This document shows positions 1-4,681 of a DNA stretch of 6,787 bases, in pieces; the first letter of the stretch is position 1, and every line of letters begins with the position of its first letter. Under the pieces are notes generated by a model, which had not been told where the DNA came from, ran no database searches, and was given only the letters and a program-made list of their open reading frames with translations. This stretch comes from Acidobacteriaceae bacterium (GTDB lineage: Bacteria; Acidobacteriota; Terriglobia; Terriglobales; Acidobacteriaceae). The stretch spans positions 1 through 6,787 of the forward strand of contig JASIJX010000009.1 in NCBI GenBank assembly GCA_030049955.1, written 5' to 3'. The position numbers and the translations under genes are program-made.

Positions 1-440
1 AATACCTTTACGCAGCTCGCCCCCGCCTCCCATGCAGCAAGGATCTCCGTCGGGGTGAAAGCGCCAGGGATCACTGGAATGCTGTATCTGCGGCAGTAGC
101 GGACAACGGAGCGGTTGAGTGTTGGACTGACAATGAATTGCGCGCCTGCTTGCACGCAGCGCGCCGCTGTTTGGGTATCCAGCACCGTGCCCGCTCCAAC
201 GCTCATGCGATTTTCAGTATGGTCGATGACTGCGTCGAGAATCCTGACGGTATGAGGTGAACTCATGGCGATCTCGCAAACAGTCAATCCTGCTTCGTAG
301 AGAGCGTCGACTGCCTTTAAGGCATCAGCGACAACATCCACGCGAATCGCCGCCAGAATGCCAGCATCCTGGATAGCCGCCATCACCGGTTTGGCGCCGG
401 GCGGGCAATGACGAACCATACTACGCGGACTTGCGTTCAA
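1..440 (-). CDS. eda: KDPG/KDPGal-type aldolase, 5' part (C-terminus beyond the left edge)
   Basis: Class I (Schiff-base) aldolase of the KDPG/KHG family, cleaving a 2-keto-3-deoxy(-phospho) sugar acid to pyruvate plus an aldehyde in the cytoplasm. The first 146 codons are present. Visible family signatures: ILAAIRVD at residues 28-35, the catalytic Glu in CEIAMSSP (E56), VGAGTVLD at 81-88, AGAQFIVSPTLN at 98-109, IPGAFTPTE at 124-132 and AGASCVKV at 139-146. K145 (codon 6-8) matches the Schiff-base lysine, K133 of E. coli Eda, and lies 89 residues after E56 against 88 in E. coli. The EIAMSSP segment resembles EIPLNSP of KDPGal aldolase (DgoA) more than EVTLRT of E. coli Eda, so 2-keto-3-deoxy-6-phosphogalactonate is a possible substrate. 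The TTG start at 440 is chosen because GAGG sits 6 nt upstream; ATG codons at 419 and 383 are in frame but have poorer ribosome sites. It follows the GH3 gene by 33 nt, so cotranscription is likely. Family certain, start and exact substrate less so. Confidence 0.88.
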   Translation of the reverse strand, partial: MNASPRSMVRHCPPGAKPVMAAIQDAGILAAIRVDVVADALKAVDALYEAGLTVCEIAMSSPHTVRILDAVIDHTENRMSVGAGTVLDTQTAARCVQAGAQFIVSPTLNRSVVRYCRRYSIPVIPGAFTPTEILAAWEAGASCVKV

Positions 441-446
441 TTTGAA

Positions 447-450
447 CCTC
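447..450 (-). promoter_or_regulatory. Shine-Dalgarno GAGG supporting a TTG start for the aldolase
   Basis: GAGG on the minus strand (CCTC on plus) ends 6 nt before the TTG at 438-440. The downstream in-frame ATG at 417-419 has no purine-rich stretch at the right distance. This site is the main reason for the TTG start. Confidence 0.45.
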
Positions 451-473
451 GTTTCATCCGATGGCGTCCGCCG

Positions 474-2753
474 CTACTCAGGGAGCGTTAGAGTTCCTTT
501 AACCTGGAAGCCAGCGACGCCCACCTGTACGCCGGTTCCTGGCTGCCCTCCGCCTACGAAAATTGTGTACTTACCCGCGGCGACAATCGGATCACCGGCT
601 TGAGTCACCATGCTCAAATCTCGCGGCTTAAGCTCGAAACGCACCCGCTGCGATTCTCCAGGGCCAAGATGAATCCGCTCGAAGCCTCGCAGCGCACGCA
701 ACGGCGCTCCGGCCACATCAGGGAAGCCGAGATAAAGCTGCGCCACTTCGTCGCCAGCCACAGCTCCTGTGTTCGTCACGGTAACTTCGGCAATCAACGA
801 GTCACCGGCTTGAATGGTCTTTTGTGGAATTGTCAGTCCACTGAAGGAGAACGTTGTATAGCTCAATCCGTATCCAAACGGATAAAGCGGGGTCCCCCGG
901 AAATAGCGGTAAGTGCGGCTTGCCATTGCGTAATCATCGAAAGGGGGTAACTGGCTCACGTCCTTGTAGAAAGTCACCGGCAGCCGGCCCGCGGGATTGT
1001 TGCGGCCAGAGAGCGTGGCGGCCACGGCCGTTCCGCCTTCTTCGCCGGGATACCACGCCTCGAGGATCGCATTCGCATGCTGGTGCGCCCAGTTCACGGC
1101 CAGGGCGCTGCCATTGGTCAGCACCACTACCAAAGGTTTGCCGGTTGCCGCCACGGCCCGAATCAAGTTCTCCTCAGGTAGCGGCAGGTCGAGGCTGGTG
1201 CGGTCGCCACCGTTGAACCCCGGCTCCTCTACTTTCATTTCTTCGCCTTCCAGCTGGCTGGTAATACCCACCACGGCGACCACCACGTCTGCATTTCGAG
1301 CCGCCGCAATGGCCGCCGGATCGGGTGTCAGATCTTCCCGAGACCAACCGTTAGGCCGCGGCTCGGGATGCTCGTGCAGAAGAAAATCCGTCCCCGGCAC
1401 GTAATCGATGGTGTCGCCGGAAAACTCCTTTCGCAGCCCCTCCAAAATTGAAACCGTGTGCGTGGGCGTGCCGCTGTAGTTGCCCAACAGAACTCGCGTC
1501 TGGTCCGTCAAGGGTCCGATTACGGCAATTCGGATGCCCGAAGTCTTCAGCGGCAGCACGCCGTCATTCTTCAACAGCACCATCGACTCGTCAGCCAGTT
1601 TGAGAGCCAGCGCGCGATGTGCGGCACTGTTCAACTCACCGTGCGAAATTTTCGCAAATGGCGCCGATGACGGCGGATCGAACATACCCAGCTTGATGCG
1701 GGCAGTGAACAGGCGAATCAGAGCCTGGTCGACCACGCTTTCTTTAAGGAAGCCTTCGCGGACTGCATCGAGATAAGGCTTGTAGTTGCGGTCATCATCG
1801 ACAAACCAAACATAGCTGCAATCGAGATCTACTCCGCGAATCAGGCTGATGGCCGAAGCTTGCGGCTGTGTAGGCTCGTAATGATGGCCACTGAAGATGT
1901 CTTCCACTGCCCCGCAATCAGAGACCACATAACCCTGAAAATTCCATTTGTCGCGCAGCAGGTCTTCGAGCAGAAATTGGTTGGCACACGCCGGTTGGCC
2001 GTTGATGCTGTTGTAGGCGCACATTATGGATGCGGCTTTCCCATCGACGATCGCGGCGCGGAACGCGGGCAGATAGGTATCCATTTCGTCGTGCTTGCTT
2101 GCCGTGATGTCGGCTACGTGGCGCGTAGACTCAGGCCCGCTGTGCGCGGCGTAGTGCTTTGGCGTGGCGATGGCGCGGTAATATTTCGGATCGTCGCCCT
2201 GTATCCCGGTGATGAATGCGACAGCCATGCGCGAAGTCAGGAACGGGTCTTCGCCATAAGTTTCCTGGCCGCGCCCCCACCGTGGATCGCGGAAGATGTT
2301 GATGTTGGGCGACCAGAAGTCCAGCCCGTGATGATGCAGCGCCCGGAAGTCCGGTCCGCCGTCACGCAGATTTTCTCTGCTGCGCATCTCATAGTTGATG
2401 CGGCCCTCGATACTGATGTCGACTGCCATCTCATGAATGGTTGCGGGATCAAACGTTGCTCCAAGACCGATTGGCTCCGGGAATTCAGTCGTCCCTTTTA
2501 CGGCTACGCCGTGCAGCACTTCGCTCGACCAGTCGTAAGCCGGTATACCGAGCCGAGGAATGCTTCGCGCCTGATTGACGAGCTGACTGGCCTTTTCTTC
2601 GAGCGTCATTCGCCGAACAAGATCTTCAGCGCGCTGCTGCGCAGGCAGGTTTGGATTCAGGTAAATCGGTTGCGGCTGGTCTTGCGCGCCGGCAGCGATC
2701 ATTCCCCACCATAACGTAACTGCCGCCGCCACCTGGAATTTATAGGTCATCAT
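474..2753 (-). CDS. Secreted glycoside hydrolase family 3 beta-glycosidase (beta-xylosidase/beta-glucosidase type)
   Basis: Exo-acting retaining beta-glycosidase of GH3, removing terminal sugars from oligosaccharides, probably in the periplasm. The predicted protein has 759 residues, normal for multidomain GH3. A signal peptide is visible: hydrophobic core AAAVTLWWGMIAAGA with likely cleavage before QDQPQP (after residue 23). The TIM-barrel domain spans about 40-350 and contains EVLHGV, DPRWGRGQETYGEDP, the KH...RH substrate-site residues (K199-H200 and R211-H212) and VVSDCGAV with the expected nucleophile D279. The alpha/beta-sandwich domain spans about 375-600; its LEGEE stretch (501-505), followed by GGDRTSLDLP, should supply the acid/base Glu. 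YPFGYGLSYTTF leads into a C-terminal fibronectin-III-like domain, about 640-740 (VTNTGAVAGDEVAQLYL). The start is placed at ATG 2753, with another ATG directly after; a TTG at 2765 is possible but has no ribosome site, while GAG lies 7 nt before 2753. Substrate (xylose, glucose, galactose or arabinose) cannot be fixed from sequence. Confidence 0.93.
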   Translation of the reverse strand: MMTYKFQVAAAVTLWWGMIAAGAQDQPQPIYLNPNLPAQQRAEDLVRRMTLEEKASQLVNQARSIPRLGIPAYDWSSEVLHGVAVKGTTEFPEPIGLGATFDPATIHEMAVDISIEGRINYEMRSRENLRDGGPDFRALHHHGLDFWSPNINIFRDPRWGRGQETYGEDPFLTSRMAVAFITGIQGDDPKYYRAIATPKHYAAHSGPESTRHVADITASKHDEMDTYLPAFRAAIVDGKAASIMCAYNSINGQPACANQFLLEDLLRDKWNFQGYVVSDCGAVEDIFSGHHYEPTQPQASAISLIRGVDLDCSYVWFVDDDRNYKPYLDAVREGFLKESVVDQALIRLFTARIKLGMFDPPSSAPFAKISHGELNSAAHRALALKLADESMVLLKNDGVLPLKTSGIRIAVIGPLTDQTRVLLGNYSGTPTHTVSILEGLRKEFSGDTIDYVPGTDFLLHEHPEPRPNGWSREDLTPDPAAIAAARNADVVVAVVGITSQLEGEEMKVEEPGFNGGDRTSLDLPLPEENLIRAVAATGKPLVVVLTNGSALAVNWAHQHANAILEAWYPGEEGGTAVAATLSGRNNPAGRLPVTFYKDVSQLPPFDDYAMASRTYRYFRGTPLYPFGYGLSYTTFSFSGLTIPQKTIQAGDSLIAEVTVTNTGAVAGDEVAQLYLGFPDVAGAPLRALRGFERIHLGPGESQRVRFELKPRDLSMVTQAGDPIVAAGKYTIFVGGGQPGTGVQVGVAGFQVKGTLTLPE

Positions 2754-2827
2754 CACGCATCTCAAGAAGATCGGAAAGAGAATGGACCAGAACTTTGCCC
2801 GTCATTGCAATCAAAAACCTCATGATT

Positions 2828-2859
2828 AACCCATCTCGAATTCCTAATTCGAACCCATC
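2828..2859. promoter_or_regulatory. Palindrome flanked by direct repeats, candidate operator upstream of the GH3 gene
   Basis: A perfect inverted repeat TCGAATT-CCT-AATTCGA (2836-2852) is bracketed by two identical copies of AACCCATC (2828-2835 and 2852-2859), 24 bp apart start to start. It lies in the 133-bp gap between the phosphotriesterase-like gene and the GH3 gene, about 75 bp before the GH3 start. An AT-rich 7-bp stem with no adjacent T run is poor as an intrinsic terminator. A dimeric regulator site is a better fit. I did not see the same words in the other gaps, and the regulator is unknown. Confidence 0.35.
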
Positions 2860-2886
2860 AAGAACAAGTATGAAAGGAGTAGACAA

Positions 2887-3915
2887 TCACGGATTGTGCG
2901 CCAGTTTGGTCTCATTGCTTTCAGTAACAATTGGAATTTCCCGTTCCATTGCAAACGAGAAAGATTCTGCGGGATTGTTCACGGTGAGGGCGCAGATCTG
3001 CTCATCGCTAAAGCCATCCCTCTTGAGCCTTGGGATAAATTTCCGAAAGATATACGAAATGCCCGGTCCGCCGCCGTAAGCGCGCGAGTACGAACGATGA
3101 GCATTATCGCCGCCGAGCACGATATGTGCTCCCAGAAAGAGCTCAAACATTTTTGCGAGCAAATTGACAATAGTAATTTCCGGAAAGTACTTAACTCTCC
3201 CCGGGCAGTCATATTCCATAAATGCTCCGGATTGCGCAACGTCGCGGTGCAGCACCCAATCAGGGTTACGATCCGCATGAGAGATGATGAGGTGGCGAGG
3301 AGCAACGCCCAAGGAACGAAACAACTCGATCTGCTCAAGCATCATGGTGCCCACGTCGCTGTGCGTCAGGATAGGGGCGCCCGTACGATGATGCGCAAGG
3401 GCGGCGGCCTCGCATGCAACGCGCGTAGCTTTTGAAATCCGTTGGTAGTCGGTGGCTATCTTGATAACTCCGGCTCGCGCCGAGCTACGAAAAATGAGCG
3501 GCCCTTCGTAGCCGGAGATCTCCATGCCGTCTTCGATCTCTTCCGCCCACAGGTTTGCCATTTGTTCAGTGGTGTAGCGGAACCTCCAATGTGAATCGAG
3601 GTAGTAGCTGTCTTTGTGCAGCCCAGTAGCCGCTATGATGCGGACACCCGTCGAACGAGCCACGTTGACAAGAATGTCGGGATTGCGGCCCACACCGCAT
3701 GGAGCACAGTCGACGATGGTTCGACCACCAGCATTGACGAAATCCTCGACCTCCTCCACCGCTTTATCCAGACTGTCCAGGCGATACTCGGGGTGCTGAA
3801 CTGTGATGAGGCCATTGCTTATAGCCAAATGCTCGTGAGCATTGACGTGGCCCAGCTCTGAGGCAGGCACATCGCCGAGCACAGTACGCGCAAATTTCAT
3901 TGCTTGATTAGTCAT
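2887..3915 (-). CDS. Phosphotriesterase-family metal-dependent hydrolase, probable sugar lactonase
   Basis: Amidohydrolase-superfamily TIM barrel of the phosphotriesterase (PTE) family, 342 residues, the usual length. No signal peptide, so cytoplasmic. The binuclear metal site is complete: H27 and H29 in NAHEH, K152 in GVIKIAT (the position of the carbamylated bridging lysine), H185 in ILTHSD, H213 in ISHADRNPD and D270 in LGGDNA. The C-terminal signature GGDNAHRSY..AYGGGPGISYIF and the later SDEQICALTVNNPAESFSF are typical of PTE-related proteins rather than of the insecticide-hydrolysing enzymes. Several PTE homologues hydrolyse lactones, including phosphorylated furanose lactones, and placement between a sugar mutarotase and glycosidases and near a keto-deoxy-sugar-acid aldolase makes an aldonolactone the likeliest substrate (inference). 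The ATG at 3915 is used; an internal ATG at 3900 is possible, and neither has a strong Shine-Dalgarno. It lies 127 bp after fucU and 133 bp before the GH3 gene. Family call firm, substrate not. Confidence 0.9.
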   Translation of the reverse strand: MTNQAMKFARTVLGDVPASELGHVNAHEHLAISNGLITVQHPEYRLDSLDKAVEEVEDFVNAGGRTIVDCAPCGVGRNPDILVNVARSTGVRIIAATGLHKDSYYLDSHWRFRYTTEQMANLWAEEIEDGMEISGYEGPLIFRSSARAGVIKIATDYQRISKATRVACEAAALAHHRTGAPILTHSDVGTMMLEQIELFRSLGVAPRHLIISHADRNPDWVLHRDVAQSGAFMEYDCPGRVKYFPEITIVNLLAKMFELFLGAHIVLGGDNAHRSYSRAYGGGPGISYIFRKFIPRLKRDGFSDEQICALTVNNPAESFSFAMEREIPIVTESNETKLAHNP

Positions 3916-3975
3916 AACGTCATCGCATTGTTAGCTTTATGAATTTGCCATAGCTGTATGTCGGTTTGGATTTTC

Positions 3976-4004
3976 CGTATACTGCACGAGCCTTTCATCA
4001 GCAA
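3976..4004 (-). promoter_or_regulatory. Possible sigma70-type promoter ahead of the phosphotriesterase-like gene
   Basis: On the minus strand TTGCTG (3999-4004) and TATACG (3976-3981) are separated by exactly 17 bp. They match the -35 and -10 consensus at 3 of 6 and 4 of 6 positions. The site is in the gap after fucU, about 60 bp before the ATG at 3915, so the lactonase-GH3-aldolase part could be transcribed independently. Such matches occur by chance, so this is tentative. Confidence 0.25.
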
Positions 4005-4042
4005 TCTCGCGCAAGGGAAGGACGAAGGCTGCTTCGCGAGGC

Positions 4043-4477
4043 TCACTCACAAATCGGTGTTACTCCCTTCTTTAGCAGCAGATTTCCATATTTGCGCAGC
4101 TCGCCGGTCATGACTATCACGAATGCACTTTTGGCTCGATCATAGAAAGCGTGACGCTCAATGCGCACCGGGTCGGGCTCAGAGGGCGAATGCTTGCGAA
4201 TAACTTGCATGTAGTCGCTTTCCACGCTGGGGTCTGCTGTATCACCAGGCACGATCTGCATCATGATCAGCGGCGGTGCGTAAGAGTCGAGCTCGAAGAG
4301 CGGCAGAATACCGCCGAGCAACTGCGCCACGGTTACGCCGTCGGCACGCACGATTTGCGGGCCGAGTGAGTGTCCGGGAAAATGCGCGTCGGCCAGGACG
4401 ATTTCGTCGCCGTGGCCCATTTTGTGGAGGACAGCTAACAACTCCGGACCGATATATTTGGAAATTCCCTTTAGCAT
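4043..4477 (-). CDS. fucU: L-fucose mutarotase family protein (FucU/RbsD)
   Basis: Catalyses interconversion of sugar anomers (alpha/beta L-fucose in E. coli FucU; the related RbsD acts on D-ribose forms) in the cytoplasm. The 144-residue protein aligns almost end to end with E. coli FucU: MLKGIS.YI.PELL at the N-terminus, [19 protein letters not shown] at 19-37 with H22 and D30, RADG at 44-47, [15 protein letters not shown] at 59-73, and [13 protein letters not shown] at 129-141, where Y130 and N132 lie in the conserved active-site segment. Strong similarity to FucU rather than RbsD favours fucose or a sugar of similar configuration, such as galactose. The frame stays open upstream to 4570, but the ATG at 4477 is chosen because homology begins exactly there and GAGGAAAG lies 7 nt upstream. 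It is 204 bp after the GH36-like gene and 127 bp before the lactonase-like gene, consistent with one sugar-utilisation cluster. Confidence 0.95.
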   Translation of the reverse strand: MLKGISKYIGPELLAVLHKMGHGDEIVLADAHFPGHSLGPQIVRADGVTVAQLLGGILPLFELDSYAPPLIMMQIVPGDTADPSVESDYMQVIRKHSPSEPDPVRIERHAFYDRAKSAFVIVMTGELRKYGNLLLKKGVTPICE

Positions 4478-4484
4478 AATGAGA

Positions 4485-4492
4485 CTTTCCTC
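4485..4492 (-). promoter_or_regulatory. Shine-Dalgarno of fucU that decides its start
   Basis: GAGGAAAG on the minus strand (CTTTCCTC on plus) ends 7 nt before the ATG at 4475-4477. It supports the 144-residue form over a 31-residue N-terminal extension that has no homology. Confidence 0.6.
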
Positions 4493-4507
4493 GTTCTCAA
4501 ACTGACG

Positions 4508-4529
4508 TGGCACAAAACTGCCATGGCAG
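4508..4529. promoter_or_regulatory. TGGCA/TGCCA inverted repeats in the fucU leader
   Basis: A perfect 12-bp palindrome CTGCCATGGCAG (4518-4529) lies about 40 bp before the fucU ATG. A further TGGCA (4508-4512) can pair with the TGCCA at 4519-4523 across 6 nt, so three half-sites sit within 22 bp. This could be a regulator binding site or a small alternative hairpin. No protein can be assigned to it. Confidence 0.25.
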
Positions 4530-4656
4530 ATACGGCGTCGAAGCCGGCTGGGATGATGAAATGGTTGCACCCCGTGGGCAGTTCGTGACGCATTCAGGGC
4601 ATCACGGACTTTGTGCGAACATTTCGGGTCTCGCCAGATTGGGTGTTGGCTGCCAT

Positions 4657-4676
4657 TTATGCCTGCTTATGCCTGC
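4657..4676. repeat. 10-bp direct tandem repeat downstream of the GH36-like gene
   Basis: TTATGCCTGC occurs twice head to tail (4657-4666 and 4667-4676), ending 5 bp from the stop codon of the GH36-like gene. It is noncoding in the model used here. It looks like a simple duplication; no dyad symmetry or terminator was seen. Confidence 0.6.
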
Positions 4677-4681
4677 GCAGA

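Noticed and set aside
1860..2714. 284-codon open frame on the plus strand antisense to the GH3 gene
   Set aside because: It lies wholly opposite a well-supported GH3 gene, its translation has no recognisable domain, and codon bias in GC-rich genes commonly leaves the opposite frame open.
2754..2765. TTG start at 2765 for the GH3 gene
   Set aside because: No ribosome site precedes it; the ATG pair at 2753/2750 gives a normal signal peptide with a GAG 7 nt upstream of 2753.
2795..3435. Plus-strand frames antisense to the phosphotriesterase-like gene (94 and 179 codons)
   Set aside because: They overlap a gene with a complete metal-site motif set and their translations show no family features.
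4006..4040. CTCGCG/CGCGAG inverted repeat just after fucU as a terminator
   Set aside because: The stem is only 6 bp with a 23-nt loop and has no following T run; the near-palindrome at 4031-4042 has no loop either.
4478..4570. 31-residue N-terminal extension of FucU
   Set aside because: Homology begins exactly at the ATG at 4477, which has its own Shine-Dalgarno; the extension is rich in Arg and His and unlike the family.
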